Positions 46,574 through 56,014 of a stretch of DNA of 64,000 nucleotides are shown piece by piece. Position numbers and translations under genes: made by a program. A model generated the notes under the pieces. It was not told the DNA's origin. It was given only the letters and a program-made list of their open reading frames with translations, and did no database searches. Source of the stretch: Vogesella indigofera (GTDB lineage: Bacteria; Pseudomonadota; Gammaproteobacteria; Burkholderiales; Chromobacteriaceae); the NCBI RefSeq assembly GCF_003633895.1, contig NZ_RBID01000013.1, forward strand, positions 248,001 through 312,000. Direction: 5' to 3'. The first letter of the stretch is position 1. Each line of letters starts with the position of its first letter.

Positions 46574-47515
46574 ATGCACACCCACCACCCCATCGTCGTC
46601 GCCGCGCTGTACCAGTTTGTCACCCTGACCGACTACGTCGCGCTGCGTGAACCGCTACACCAGGCCATGCTGGCCAATGACGTCAAAGGCACGCTGCTGC
46701 TGGCGGAAGAAGGCATCAACGGCACCGTCGCCGGCAGCCGCGAAGGCATCGACGCGCTGCTGGCCTGGCTGAAAAGCGACCCGCGCATGGCGGCGCTGGA
46801 GCACAAGGAATCGTACTGCGACGCGCAGCCGTTCTACCGCACCAAGGTCAAGCTGAAGAAGGAAATCGTCACCCTGGGCGTGCCCGGCGTCGACCCCAAC
46901 AAGACGGTCGGCACCTATGTCCAGCCGCAGGACTGGAACGCCCTCATCAGCGATCCGGAAGTGCTGGTCATCGACACCCGCAACGACTACGAGGTCGCCA
47001 TCGGCAGCTTCCAGCGCGCGATCGACCCGAAAACCGCCAGCTTCCGCGAATTCCCCGAGTACGTGAAACAGCACTTCGACCCGGCGGTGCACAAGAAAGT
47101 GGCGATGTTCTGCACCGGCGGCATCCGCTGCGAGAAGGCCTCCAGCTACATGCTGAACGAGGGTTTCGAAGAGGTGTACCACCTGCAGGGCGGCATCCTG
47201 AAATACCTGGAACAGGTGCCGGCGGAACAGAGCTTGTGGCAGGGCGACTGCTTCGTGTTCGACAACCGCGTCACCGTGCGCCACGACCTGACCGAAGGCG
47301 AATACGAGCTGTGCCACGCCTGCCGCCAGCCGGTTTCGGCCGCCGAGCGCGCCTCCGAGCACTACAGCCCCGGCATCAGCTGCCCGCACTGCTGGGACAG
47401 CCTGAGCGAAAAAACCCGCGCCAAGGCGCGCGAGCGGCAGAAGCAGATCGAGCTGGCACGCCAGCGCAACCAGCCCAACCCGCTGGGCCGCAGCATGGTG
47501 CACGGCGAAGACTGA
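46574..47515 (+). CDS. trhO: tRNA uridine(34) hydroxylase (rhodanese domain)
   Basis: TrhO/YceA family, 313 residues: adds a hydroxyl to uridine 34 of tRNAs with help of a rhodanese cysteine, here in [17 protein letters not shown]. The N-terminal domain ([28 protein letters not shown]) and the C-terminal cysteines [11 protein letters not shown] and SCPHCWDSL are typical. Monocistronic; its TGA stop is followed at once by a relic of the MITE-like element and then a terminator of paired 14-mers. Confidence 0.93.
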   Translation: MHTHHPIVVAALYQFVTLTDYVALREPLHQAMLANDVKGTLLLAEEGINGTVAGSREGIDALLAWLKSDPRMAALEHKESYCDAQPFYRTKVKLKKEIVTLGVPGVDPNKTVGTYVQPQDWNALISDPEVLVIDTRNDYEVAIGSFQRAIDPKTASFREFPEYVKQHFDPAVHKKVAMFCTGGIRCEKASSYMLNEGFEEVYHLQGGILKYLEQVPAEQSLWQGDCFVFDNRVTVRHDLTEGEYELCHACRQPVSAAERASEHYSPGISCPHCWDSLSEKTRAKARERQKQIELARQRNQPNPLGRSMVHGED

Positions 47516-47542
47516 GCACCGGTTCACGATCTGAACCAGCGC
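47516..47542. repeat. Collapsed relic of the MITE-like element after the trhO stop
   Basis: GCACCGGTTCACGATCT starts right after the TGA stop and matches the left end of copy B/C (13 of 15 against copy C), joined to GAACCAGCGC, which matches the right end of copy C at 8 of 10. The interior is missing, and no second TGA flank remains. Confidence 0.55.
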
Positions 47543-47551
47543 ACCGCCACA

Positions 47552-47583
47552 CAAGGTTGGCCGCAGCACTGCGGCCAACCTTT
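47552..47583. terminator. Terminator made of an inverted 14-mer pair (trhO)
   Basis: An exact minus copy at 47552-47565 and a one-mismatch plus copy at 47570-47583, separated by GCAC, form a long stem followed by TTTT. Confidence 0.88.
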
Positions 47584-47684
47584 TTCATGCCGGCCACCGG
47601 CGTTGGCTGGACCACCGTGCCCCTTCCCCGCCCCGCAGCGGACGCGCTATGCTGGCGGCTTATCCTGACGCCACGGCCACCCGC

Positions 47685-48893
47685 ATGAGCCACCTGCACC
47701 TGACCCCGGATCACGCCCGCGCGCTGCACCTGCACGCGCAGGGCCTGCTGACCCCGCCGCGACGCAAGGCCAGCAAGGCCGACGTACTGGCCGCCATCCG
47801 CCGCATGGCGCTGCTGCAGATCGACACCATCAGCGTGGTGGCGCGCAGCCCCTACCTGGTGCTGTTCAGCCGCCTCGGCCACTACGACCCGGCGTGGCTG
47901 GACGCGCTGCTGGCCGAGGGCGCGCTGTTCGAATACTGGGCGCACGAGGCCTGCTTCGTGCCCAGCGAGGACTACCGCCTGCTGCGCCACCGCATGCTGG
48001 ACCCGGCGGCGATGGGCTGGAAATTCTCGGTGGAATGGATGAACAAGCACCACGCCGAAATCGACGCGCTGGTCGAACACATCCGCGCCCACGGCCCGGT
48101 ACGCTCGCGCGATTTCGAGCGCCAGGGCGGCAAGGGCAACGGCTGGTGGGACTGGAAGCCGGAAAAGCGCCATCTGGAGGTGCTGTTCTGCAGCGGCCGG
48201 CTGATGGTGCGCGAACGGCACAACTTCCAGCGCGTCTATGATCTGGCCGAACGGGTGCTGCCCGGCTGGGACGACGCGCGTGACCTGCCGACGCCGGAGG
48301 CGGCGCAGCGCGACATGGTGCGCGCCAGCTGCCGCGCGCTGGGCCTCGTCAAGAGCGGCTGGGTCGCCGACTACTACCGCCTCAGGCGCGGCAAGTACGA
48401 TGCGCTGCTGCACCAGCTGGCCGACGAGGGCGAACTGCTGCCGGCGCGCATCGAAGGTTGGCCGCACCAGGTGTTCGTGCACCACAGCCTGCGCGAGGCG
48501 GCGCTGGACGACAGCCTGCGCGCCACCGCCACCACGCTGCTGTCGCCGTTCGACCCGGTGGTGTGGGACCGCAAGCGCGCGAGCGAACTGTTCGGCTTCG
48601 ACTACCGCATCGAGTGCTACACCCCGGCCGCCAAGCGCCAGTTCGGCTACTTCGTCTTGCCCGTGCTCAGCCGCGGCCGGCTGGTCGGGAGGCTGGACGC
48701 CAAGGCGCACCGCGCGCAAGGGGTGTTCGAGGTCAAGGCGCTGTATCTGGAGGCCGGCGTGCGCCAGACGCAGCGCCTGCGCGACGACCTGCTGCGCGCG
48801 CTGCAACGCGCCGCCGACTGGCACGGCACGCCGACGCTGGCCTTTACCCGCCACAGCGAGCGCTGGCTGCAGCCGTCATCGCCGGAAACTTGA
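47685..48893 (+). CDS. Winged-helix DNA glycosylase of the YcaQ/AlkX type
   Basis: 402 residues of the HTH_42 family (YcaQ), known to unhook interstrand DNA crosslinks and remove bulky alkyl-purines. The catalytic segment reads [15 protein letters not shown], the Gln-x-Asp form typical of the YcaQ branch, and [20 protein letters not shown]-type sequence [13 protein letters not shown] is conserved. The start is [12 protein letters not shown]; an in-frame ATG 12 codons upstream overlaps a possible -10 (TATGCT). An exonuclease or kinase neighbour is not present. Confidence 0.88.
   Translation: MSHLHLTPDHARALHLHAQGLLTPPRRKASKADVLAAIRRMALLQIDTISVVARSPYLVLFSRLGHYDPAWLDALLAEGALFEYWAHEACFVPSEDYRLLRHRMLDPAAMGWKFSVEWMNKHHAEIDALVEHIRAHGPVRSRDFERQGGKGNGWWDWKPEKRHLEVLFCSGRLMVRERHNFQRVYDLAERVLPGWDDARDLPTPEAAQRDMVRASCRALGLVKSGWVADYYRLRRGKYDALLHQLADEGELLPARIEGWPHQVFVHHSLREAALDDSLRATATTLLSPFDPVVWDRKRASELFGFDYRIECYTPAAKRQFGYFVLPVLSRGRLVGRLDAKAHRAQGVFEVKALYLEAGVRQTQRLRDDLLRALQRAADWHGTPTLAFTRHSERWLQPSSPET
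48453..48466 (-). repeat. 14-mer repeat, one mismatch, in the glycosylase gene
   Basis: Read in the frame giving Glu-Gly-Trp-Pro. Confidence 0.7.
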
Positions 48894-48972
48894 TCTGCCC
48901 GTTTTGCCTGCCGCCCGCCGCCGCGTAAGATGCGGACTCCGCTACCCGAGCGCCACCCGAGGGGAAATCCGC

Positions 48973-50076
48973 ATGTTCTTCCGCCACACCCGCGCTGCCC
49001 TGCAGCAAGCCCAAAGCGACAACACCGCACTGCAACAGGAAAACCGGCAGCTGCAGGCCCGCCTCGCCGCGCTGGAGGGCGAGCACGCCAGCCAGCGCAC
49101 GCAGCTGGACACGCTGACGCGCGAACGCGCAATGCTGCAGGGGGTGTTCGCCAACATCGGCAGCTTCGGCAACTCGCTGGGCGGGGTGCAGCACTCGTTC
49201 CAGGGGCTGGCCGGCAGCCTCGGCCAGGAAAAGGACGCCGCCCACGCGATGGCGACGCAGGCCGACGGCAACCGCAATGATTTCCAGCTGATCGCCGGCA
49301 ACCTGAAAACCATGTTCCAGCGCATCGAGCAGGCGTCCACCAACGTCGCCACCCTGCACCAGCAGGCGGAGCAGATCGGCGGCATCGTGCGCCTGATCAA
49401 GGACATCGCCGACCAGACCAACCTGCTGGCGCTAAACGCGGCGATCGAGGCCGCCCGTGCCGGCGAATCCGGGCGCGGCTTTGCCGTGGTCGCCGACGAG
49501 GTACGCAAGCTGGCCGAGCGCACCGCCAAGGCCACCACCGAGATCGCCGGCCTGGTCGGCCAGATCCAAGCCGAGACCGAGAGCGCCAAGCACACCATGC
49601 AGCAGGGCGCCGACGATGCCAGCCGCTTCTCCGGCGACAGCGAACAGGCGATGCACAGCATGCAGCGGCTGTACGACCAGGCGCAGCACATGGAAGCCAC
49701 CATCGCCGCCGCCGCGCAGCTGTCCGGCGTCGAGCTGGCCAACCTGGAAGAGCTGGCGATGAAGCTGGAGGTGTACAAGGTGTTCATGGGCATCTCGACG
49801 CTGCGCCCGGAACAGCTGCCGGACGAGACGCAATGCCGCCTCGGCCAGTGGTACTACGCCGGCGACGGCAAGGAACGCTTCTCGCGCCTGCCCGGCTACG
49901 GCGCGCTGGAAAGCCCGCACCGCGAGGTACACCAGCACGCACGCCGCGCGCTGGAGCTGTTCTACGCCGGCAACCCCGACGCCGCACTGCACGAGCTGGC
50001 GGCGATGGAACAGGCCAACGCCAGCGTGATGGGCGGGCTGGAACGCATGCTCAGCGAGCTGAAAACGGTGGCCTGA
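48973..50076 (+). CDS. Soluble chemoreceptor with C-terminal zinc-binding CZB domain
   Basis: 367 residues without a membrane helix: an N-terminal coiled coil ([19 protein letters not shown]), the methyl-accepting signalling hairpin with [20 protein letters not shown], and a CZB domain with Cys-His ligands in [25 protein letters not shown]. Zinc-bound CZB domains sense hypochlorous acid or metals in other species. CheA/CheW-linked and cytoplasmic. Monocistronic. Confidence 0.93.
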   Translation: MFFRHTRAALQQAQSDNTALQQENRQLQARLAALEGEHASQRTQLDTLTRERAMLQGVFANIGSFGNSLGGVQHSFQGLAGSLGQEKDAAHAMATQADGNRNDFQLIAGNLKTMFQRIEQASTNVATLHQQAEQIGGIVRLIKDIADQTNLLALNAAIEAARAGESGRGFAVVADEVRKLAERTAKATTEIAGLVGQIQAETESAKHTMQQGADDASRFSGDSEQAMHSMQRLYDQAQHMEATIAAAAQLSGVELANLEELAMKLEVYKVFMGISTLRPEQLPDETQCRLGQWYYAGDGKERFSRLPGYGALESPHREVHQHARRALELFYAGNPDAALHELAAMEQANASVMGGLERMLSELKTVA

Positions 50077-50087
50077 GCCGGCGACAC

Positions 50088-50101
50088 CAAGGTTGGCCGC
50101 A
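50088..50101 (-). repeat. 14-mer repeat, exact copy
   Basis: CAAGGTTGGCCGCA, 11 bp past the chemoreceptor stop. Confidence 0.85.
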
Positions 50102-50129
50102 GAGGACGCGCGGCCGGTTCCCGCCATGA

Positions 50130-50157
50130 AAAACGGCAGCCCGCGGGCTGCCGTTTT
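50130..50157. terminator. Bidirectional terminator, CZB receptor / ftsK
   Basis: A perfect 28-bp palindrome with half-site AAAACGGCAGCCCG; A/T ends serve both strands. Confidence 0.9.
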
Positions 50158-50174
50158 GCTGTCGGAGAAGCGAC

Positions 50175-53100
50175 TCAGTAGTCGCCGCGCTGCGGCACCA
50201 GCACCGTGCGGTTGCCGTTGCTTTCCATCGCCGACACGATGCCGGCGGCTTCCATGTCCTCGATCAGGCGCGCAGCGCGGTTATAGCCGATGCGCAGCTG
50301 GCGCTGCACCGAGGAGATCGACGCCTTGCGCGTGCGCAGCACGATTTCCACCGCCTCGTCGTACAGCGGGTCGCTCTCGCTGGCGGCCGCCGCACGGCCC
50401 TTGGCGTCGGCCTGTTCGTCGTCGGCCACCGATTCGCCGGTGAGCAGGCCTTCCACGTAGTCCGGCTCGCCCCACTGCTTCAGGTCCTCGACGATGGCGT
50501 GGACTTCCTCGTCGGTGACGAAGGCGCCGTGCACGCGCTGCGGATAACCGGTGCCCGGCGGCAGGTACAGCATGTCGCCCTGGCCCAGCAGGCTCTCGGC
50601 GCCCATCTGGTCGAGGATGGTGCGGCTGTCGATCTTGCTGGAGACCTGGAAGGCGATGCGGGTCGGGATGTTGGCCTTGATCAGGCCGGTAATCACGTCC
50701 ACCGACGGCCGCTGCGTGGCCAGAATCAGGTGGATGCCGGCGGCGCGCGCCTTTTGCGCCAGGCGCGCGATCAGCTCCTCGATCTTCTTGCCGGCCACCA
50801 TCATCAGGTCGGCAAACTCGTCCACTACCACCACGATGAAGGGCAGCGTGGCCAGCGGCTCCGGCGTTTCCGGGGTCAGGCTGAACGGGTTGCTCAAACG
50901 TTGGCCGCGAGCCTCGGCGGCGCGCACCTTGTCGTTGTAACCGGCCAGATTGCGCACGCCGAGGTGGCTCATCAGCCGGTAGCGTTTTTCCATCTCGCCC
51001 ACACACCAGTTCAGCGCGTTGGCGGCCAGCTTCATGTCAGTGACCACCGGCGCCAGCAGGTGCGGGATGTCGTTGTACACCGACAGCTCCAGCATCTTGG
51101 GGTCGATCATGATGAAGCGCACTTCGTCCGGCGTGGCCTTGTACAGCATGGACAGGATCATCGCGTTGACGCCGACCGACTTGCCGGAGCCGGTGGTGCC
51201 GGCCACCAGCAGGTGCGGCGCCTTGGCCAGATCCATCACCACCGGCGCGCCGCTGATGTCCTGCCCCAGCGCCAGCGTCAGCTTGGACGCGGAGTGCTGG
51301 AACACCTCGGCGCTGAAGATTTCCGACAGGCGGATCATCTGCCGTTTCGGGTTCGGCAGCTCCAGCCCCATGCAGGTCTTGCCGGGAATGGTTTCCACCA
51401 CGCGGATGGAGGCCACGCCCAAGGCGCGCGACAGGTCCTTGGCCAGGTTCACCACCTGGCTGCCGCGCACGCCGACCGCCGGCTCCACCTCGTAGCGGGT
51501 GATCACCGGGCCGGCGTAGGCGTCGACCACCGCCACCTTGACCTTGAACTCGGCGCACTTTTCCTCGATCAGGATGCCGCGCTCGATCAGGTAGTCCTCG
51601 CTCTGCACCGCCTTGTCGCTTTCCGGCGGCCGCAGCAGGTCCAGCGACGGCAGGCAGGCGTCGCCGTACACCACCGGCACGCTGTGCGGCTTGGGTACTG
51701 AGGGGACGGTGGCGGGCGCTGCGGCCAACGTTGTGGCGGTGTCGGGCAGCGGCGCGGCGGCAAGGTTGGCCGCAGGCGCCGGTTCGTCGATCAGCTGCCA
51801 CACCAGGCCGGCGGGGGCGGTGTCCTCGGCGATCGCCTCGGTCGCCAGCTCGTCGTCGGCCAGCAGATGCCAGACGATATCGGCGCTGGCCGCGCTGGCC
51901 GTAGTCTCCACTACCTCTGCATCTTCCACCTCTTGCGCATCCTCCGCGTCGGCGGTGTCCGCCACGGCGGCAGCGTGCACCGTGTCCGCGCAGGTGCACG
52001 AGCCAGCAACAACGGTCGCCGCATCCGTATCTGTATCCGTGTCAGCTTCTGCGTCCGTGTCTGCTGCCAGGCTGAGCGCAGCGAAGGCCTGTTCGTCCAT
52101 GTGCTCCGGTGCCGTGCTGGCGCCGGTCGGGGTCGGCATCCACGCGGCCGTGCGGCTGACCGGCGCGCCAGTTTCTGCCGCCGACGGTACCTGCGGCGCG
52201 GCGCCGGTATCGTGCGCGGCCGATGACAGCGCCGACTCGATGGCCACAGCCGGCTGCGGCCAGTCCGACTCGTGGCGGTCAGCAACCGCCACGTCGCCGT
52301 GATCGGCGGAAAGCAAGGCGGTGGCCGCTGCAGGCCAGGCGGTGAGCGGCGGCAACGGCGCGCTGTCACTGTCGTTGTCGCCCGTCAGGGTGTCCTCAGC
52401 CGGCGCAGCGGCAAACGCTGGCGCGACGGCAGCAACCGGCTCCGCCAGCGGTGCAACGGCCGGCTCCGGTACCGCCGTGAGCGATGCCGGAACGGCGACC
52501 ACATGGTCAACGGCGGCTGGCGGCGCCACCTCCGCCAGCGCGCTGTGGTGCGCTGTAGCGTCGGTGATCGTGTCGTCGCTGGCTAGTGGCGCCGTGGTGG
52601 CGGCTGGCGCTGACGCGACGGCGGGAGGCATCACGGGATGGTTCAGCGTCGGGCTGGCGACCGGGCCGGGTGCCGCGGCCGGCGGACTGGCGACACGGCC
52701 AGCCGGCGTGATGCCTGGCGCGGGCGATGGCGTGGCCGGGGCGGTGCCGGTGCCGGCAAAGCGCGAGCCGGCGCCGAACAGTGCCTCGGCATTGCGCTGC
52801 CGCGTCTGTTCGTCCGGGCGGCTGGCCAGCGAGGGCTTGCGCATCACCGGCGTCGGCTGCAGTACCACCACCGGTTTCGGCGGTTGCGGGGCCGCGTCGC
52901 GCTTGCCGTGCAGCTGCTGCAGGCTGGCGCGCACCTCGTCCGGGTCGATCAGCGGCAGCGCGCTGTCCTCATCCTGCCGCTGCAGGCGGCGCTGGCGACG
53001 TTCGCTGGCGGCCAGCTTTTGCCGCCGCTGCACGTCGCTCTGCAGGTTGCGCTGCACTTCGGCCAGGCCGATCACCGGCAGCTTGTCGTGCTGTGCGGCA

Positions 53101-53480
53101 GTCGCTGGCGCCGGCTTGCGGATGTAGCGCGGCACCGCCAGCGGCAGCTCGACCAGTGGCGGCGCGGCAGGCGCGCTGGCCGGACTGTCGGCGACGGGCT
53201 GGCCGACGGCCGACGGGCTGGCGTCGTCTTCCGTTTGCAGCCCGCTGCGCCGTGGCGGGCGCGGGGTGGCACGCGGCGTCCACGGCAGCTCGTCCGGCGG
53301 CATGTCGGCGGCCGGCAGCTCGCCCGGCGGCGGCATCTGCACGGCGGCATCATCGTCCGCCGCGTCGGCAAACAGTTCATCCCAGCGCGCCTGCAACGGC
53401 GTGTTTTTCAGCTTGCCGCTGCCAAGCGCCCACAGCAGCAGCACCGCAAACAACAGGGGTAAGGTCAGCAACCACAACAT
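50175..53480 (-). CDS. ftsK: FtsK/SpoIIIE-type DNA translocase
   Basis: DNA pump acting at the septum, 1101 residues. There is only one N-terminal helix ([18 protein letters not shown]) instead of the usual four; then about 560 residues of Ala/Pro/Asp-rich linker, with an acidic run near residue 480; then the motor (about 620-1010) with Walker [19 protein letters not shown] and Walker [14 protein letters not shown]; finally a winged-helix gamma domain ([20 protein letters not shown]). The motor and gamma domain are complete. It may be one of two FtsK proteins, as in Neisseria. It contains two 14-mer repeats in the linker part. Confidence 0.92.
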   Translation of the reverse strand: MLWLLTLPLLFAVLLLWALGSGKLKNTPLQARWDELFADAADDDAAVQMPPPGELPAADMPPDELPWTPRATPRPPRRSGLQTEDDASPSAVGQPVADSPASAPAAPPLVELPLAVPRYIRKPAPATAAQHDKLPVIGLAEVQRNLQSDVQRRQKLAASERRQRRLQRQDEDSALPLIDPDEVRASLQQLHGKRDAAPQPPKPVVVLQPTPVMRKPSLASRPDEQTRQRNAEALFGAGSRFAGTGTAPATPSPAPGITPAGRVASPPAAAPGPVASPTLNHPVMPPAVASAPAATTAPLASDDTITDATAHHSALAEVAPPAAVDHVVAVPASLTAVPEPAVAPLAEPVAAVAPAFAAAPAEDTLTGDNDSDSAPLPPLTAWPAAATALLSADHGDVAVADRHESDWPQPAVAIESALSSAAHDTGAAPQVPSAAETGAPVSRTAAWMPTPTGASTAPEHMDEQAFAALSLAADTDAEADTDTDTDAATVVAGSCTCADTVHAAAVADTADAEDAQEVEDAEVVETTASAASADIVWHLLADDELATEAIAEDTAPAGLVWQLIDEPAPAANLAAAPLPDTATTLAAAPATVPSVPKPHSVPVVYGDACLPSLDLLRPPESDKAVQSEDYLIERGILIEEKCAEFKVKVAVVDAYAGPVITRYEVEPAVGVRGSQVVNLAKDLSRALGVASIRVVETIPGKTCMGLELPNPKRQMIRLSEIFSAEVFQHSASKLTLALGQDISGAPVVMDLAKAPHLLVAGTTGSGKSVGVNAMILSMLYKATPDEVRFIMIDPKMLELSVYNDIPHLLAPVVTDMKLAANALNWCVGEMEKRYRLMSHLGVRNLAGYNDKVRAAEARGQRLSNPFSLTPETPEPLATLPFIVVVVDEFADLMMVAGKKIEELIARLAQKARAAGIHLILATQRPSVDVITGLIKANIPTRIAFQVSSKIDSRTILDQMGAESLLGQGDMLYLPPGTGYPQRVHGAFVTDEEVHAIVEDLKQWGEPDYVEGLLTGESVADDEQADAKGRAAAASESDPLYDEAVEIVLRTRKASISSVQRQLRIGYNRAARLIEDMEAAGIVSAMESNGNRTVLVPQRGDY
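51720..51733 (+). repeat. 14-mer repeat, one mismatch, in ftsK
   Basis: TGCGGCCAACGTTG, antisense to ftsK, within the linker-coding part. Confidence 0.7.
51761..51774 (-). repeat. 14-mer repeat, exact, in ftsK
   Basis: In the ftsK reading direction TGCGGCCAACCTTG encodes Ala-Ala-Asn-Leu; opposite orientation to the copy 28 bp away. Confidence 0.85.
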
Positions 53481-53576
53481 GGAGAGATCCGCTTCTGTAA
53501 CTGGTTTAGGCGCGCCGGCGGCGCGCAGGGGCAGAATTGTACACCTTGCGGCAGCGCTGCCGCGTCTGCCGGCTCA

Positions 53577-53721
53577 GCGCCTGTTCACGATTTGCCGCAG
53601 CAGATCGGAACGGCGCGAGACGGCGTTGCAAACGGCCTCGGCAGGCGGGTTGATCCCGGCGTAAACGCCGCTTGTTCAGCCGTTGTCGCCTGGTCTCGCG
53701 TGAGCGATCGTGAACACGCGC
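53577..53721. mobile_element. MITE-like element, copy C, inserted at the rarD stop codon
   Basis: 145 bp, non-coding. Left end GCGCCTGTTCACGAT; right end is the complement of GCGCGTGTTCACGAT (14 of 15). Flanks: TCA at 53574-53576 and TCA at 53722-53724; the latter is the rarD stop (TGA on the minus strand). The minus strand of about 53658-53700 carries the shared internal block. It lies in the rarD-ftsK gap. Confidence 0.8.
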
Positions 53722-54636
53722 TCAGTGCGCCGGGCCGGGCGACTGTTTGCGCTGCTGGCGCAGGGTGTGCGCACCGGTGAGCAACACCGCCAGCCAGATC
53801 GGGCCGTAGGTCAGCAGCCGGTCGGCGGACAGCGGCTCGCCGAGGAAGGTGATCGCCAGCAGGAACAACAGCGCCGGCTCGACATAGCCCAGCAGCCCCC
53901 ACAGCCCCATCGGCAGCAGGTGGCTGGCGGTGATGTTGAGCAGCAGCGCCACCGAGCTGATCAGGCCGAGGCCAGCCAGCAGCGGCCAGAACAGCGGCTG
54001 TGCCAGCACGCCCCAGCCGGCCTCGCCCTGCAGGTAGAGCAGCCCCAGCGCCACCGGGAAGATCAGCATCATCTCCAGCGCGAAACCGGACACCGGCTCC
54101 ATCTTGCTGATGCGGCGCAGCACGAAATACGGCGGGTAGCCAAGCACCACCAGCAGCGTCGGCCAGGCGATGGCACGCGTCAGCCACAGTTCGTGCAGCA
54201 CGCCCAGCAGCGCCAGCGCCACCGCGATGCACTGCAGCCGGTACATGCGCTCGCCGTACAGCACGCGGCCAACCAGCACCATCACCAGCGGCGTCAGGAA
54301 GTAACCCATCGACACCGCCACCGTCTGGCCGTTCAGCGGCGCCCACAGGAACACCCACAGCTGCACCGCGTTCAGTGCCGCCATCAGCGGCACCAGCGCC
54401 CACAGCGCCGGTTCGCGCACGAAGCGGCGCAGCAGCTCGGCCAGCGCCTGGCGCTTGCGGGTCAGGTGCACGATCAGCAGCACGCCGGGCAGCGTCCAGA
54501 TCATGCGCCAGGCGAAGATGGCCAGCCCGTCCAGCGGCCGCAGCAGGGTGGTATAGCCGGACAGCACGGCAAACAGCAGCGAGGCGGCGAGCGAGAACGC
54601 GATTCCGCGTCCGGACGGGGCAACAGGGTGCGACAT
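53722..54636 (-). CDS. rarD: RarD-type EamA transporter
   Basis: 304-residue inner-membrane protein with ten predicted helices (two EamA repeats), of the RarD subfamily (chloramphenicol-sensitivity protein). Conserved stretches: WRMIWTLPGVLLIVHL, NGQTVAVSMGYFLTPL and LGYVEPALLFLLAITFLGEPL. The start is at MSHPVAPSGRGIAF. The substrate is unknown. Its stop codon is the target of MITE copy C. Confidence 0.9.
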   Translation of the reverse strand: MSHPVAPSGRGIAFSLAASLLFAVLSGYTTLLRPLDGLAIFAWRMIWTLPGVLLIVHLTRKRQALAELLRRFVREPALWALVPLMAALNAVQLWVFLWAPLNGQTVAVSMGYFLTPLVMVLVGRVLYGERMYRLQCIAVALALLGVLHELWLTRAIAWPTLLVVLGYPPYFVLRRISKMEPVSGFALEMMLIFPVALGLLYLQGEAGWGVLAQPLFWPLLAGLGLISSVALLLNITASHLLPMGLWGLLGYVEPALLFLLAITFLGEPLSADRLLTYGPIWLAVLLTGAHTLRQQRKQSPGPAH

Positions 54637-54791
54637 GACAAAACCGTTCGATGGATGGGGGTAGCCCGCTATCCTGCCCGTGCCGCAGCGCAGCAGCAAG
54701 CGCCGGCTGCGCCCGGCACCGCCAGCGCGGCCTTCATGCGCTCAGAATACGGCCTGCCGTCGCCCTGCCCGCCGCGGTCGGCGCGACGGAA

Positions 54792-55709
54792 TCAGCCGGC
54801 CGTCAGCGGTGCCGCCGGCTGCAGCAGCGCCCGCAGCCGTGGCAGCACGAAATCGAGGAATACCTGGTATTTGCGCGGCAGCGGCTGGCGGTAGGGAAAG
54901 ATCAGGAACACCGGCCAGTGGTCGCAGTGCCACTGCGGCAGCACCCGCTGCAGGCGGCCGGCGGCGACGTCCTCGGCCACCAGGAAATCCGGCAGCGCGG
55001 TGATGCCCAGCCCCGCGCACGCCAGCTGGTGGTTGACGAGGTAGGTCTCGCTGTACAGCAGCGGCGGCGGCATCGCCACCGTCACCATCTCGCTGCCGCG
55101 GTACAGCCGCTGCTGTGCCTGCTGCTCGTCGCCCAGCAGGCGGTGGCCGGCCAGCTCGTCCGGGTGCTGCGGCCAACCTTGTGCCGCCAGATACGCCGGC
55201 GCCGCGTACAGCGCTTCCTCCACCCAGCCCACAGACCGCGCCACCAGCGACTCGTCGTACACCTTGCGCGAACGCAGGCAGAAATCCAGTACGTCGGCCA
55301 GCGGGTCCTGCACCCGGTTGTTGACCTCCAGCCGCAGCTGCAGGCCGGGGTGCTGCTGCGCCAGCGCCACCAGCAGCGGCGCCAGCAAGGTCGACATCGA
55401 CGAGGTGGTGCTGATGCTGATCGGCCCCTCCACCTCGCAACTGGCCGTGTCCACCGCCGGCTGCATCTGCAGCAGGCTGTGGCGCAGCGCCTGCGCGTGC
55501 GGCAGCAGCCGCTGGCCGGCCTCGGTCAGCGCCAGCCGCCGCGTGGTGCGCAACACCAGCACCGCGCCGAGCTGCTTCTCCAGCGCCTTCAGCCGCAGGC
55601 TGACCATGCTCTTGGTGGAGCCCAGCGCCGTCGCGGCGGCGGTCAGACTGCCGCAGCGGGCAACCGCTTCAAAGGCCAGCACATCGTCTGGCGGTGGCAT
55701 TGTTTTCAT
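54792..55709 (-). CDS. LysR-family transcriptional regulator
   Basis: 305 residues: an N-terminal helix-turn-helix (FEAVARCGSLTAAATALGSTKSMVSLRLKALE) and a LysR substrate-binding domain (EGPISISTTSSMSTLLAPLL; GITALPDFLVAEDVAAGRL). Start MKTMPPPDD, or MPPPDD three codons later. It diverges from a 46-codon gene across 94 bp, and that gene may be its target. Confidence 0.92.
   Translation of the reverse strand: MKTMPPPDDVLAFEAVARCGSLTAAATALGSTKSMVSLRLKALEKQLGAVLVLRTTRRLALTEAGQRLLPHAQALRHSLLQMQPAVDTASCEVEGPISISTTSSMSTLLAPLLVALAQQHPGLQLRLEVNNRVQDPLADVLDFCLRSRKVYDESLVARSVGWVEEALYAAPAYLAAQGWPQHPDELAGHRLLGDEQQAQQRLYRGSEMVTVAMPPPLLYSETYLVNHQLACAGLGITALPDFLVAEDVAAGRLQRVLPQWHCDHWPVFLIFPYRQPLPRKYQVFLDFVLPRLRALLQPAAPLTAG
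55168..55181 (+). repeat. 14-mer repeat, exact, in the LysR gene
   Basis: Antisense to the gene; the coding strand reads Gln-Gly-Trp-Pro. Confidence 0.85.
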
Positions 55710-55803
55710 TTTCTCGACAAACCATCAAGTAATTGGCCATTTTTCTGTCGGCCGGTGTCTTCTATGCTGCAAACACGATCAACCACTCAACAGTGAGGAT
55801 GCC

Positions 55804-55944
55804 ATGAACACGCTGCGTCGCCTACTTGCCTACTGGAGCAACTACTGGTCACTGATGCCGGAATGCAACCTGAATTGCCACCATACCCAGCTGGAAGACC
55901 TGCGTCACGAAGCCGAGCGCTATAGCCGTGGTCGCTGGTTGTAA
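55804..55944 (+). CDS. Small protein of unknown function divergent from LysR
   Basis: 46 residues, beginning MNTLRRLLAYWSNYW and containing two cysteines (PECNLNC) and a charged C-terminal half. AGG lies 6 nt before the ATG, and a possible -10 (TATGCT, 55763-55768) is upstream. Its position opposite a LysR gene and the terminator after it support a real gene. No family was recognised. Confidence 0.6.
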   Translation: MNTLRRLLAYWSNYWSLMPECNLNCHHTQLEDLRHEAERYSRGRWL

Positions 55945-55965
55945 CAAGCGGCTGCGGCCGCCACG

Positions 55966-55992
55966 AAAAAAGCCTCCCTGACGGGAGGCTTT
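55966..55992. terminator. Bidirectional terminator, small gene / ppc
   Basis: 10-bp stem AAAGCCTCCC / GGGAGGCTTT with a TGAC loop; a run of A on the plus strand gives ppc a T-tract. Confidence 0.85.
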
Positions 55993-56014
55993 GTCCTTGC
56001 CGGTCGCGGCGTGC

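Noticed and set aside
54264-54277. CGCGGCCAACCAGC in rarD as a repeat copy
   Set aside because: Too many mismatches at both ends.
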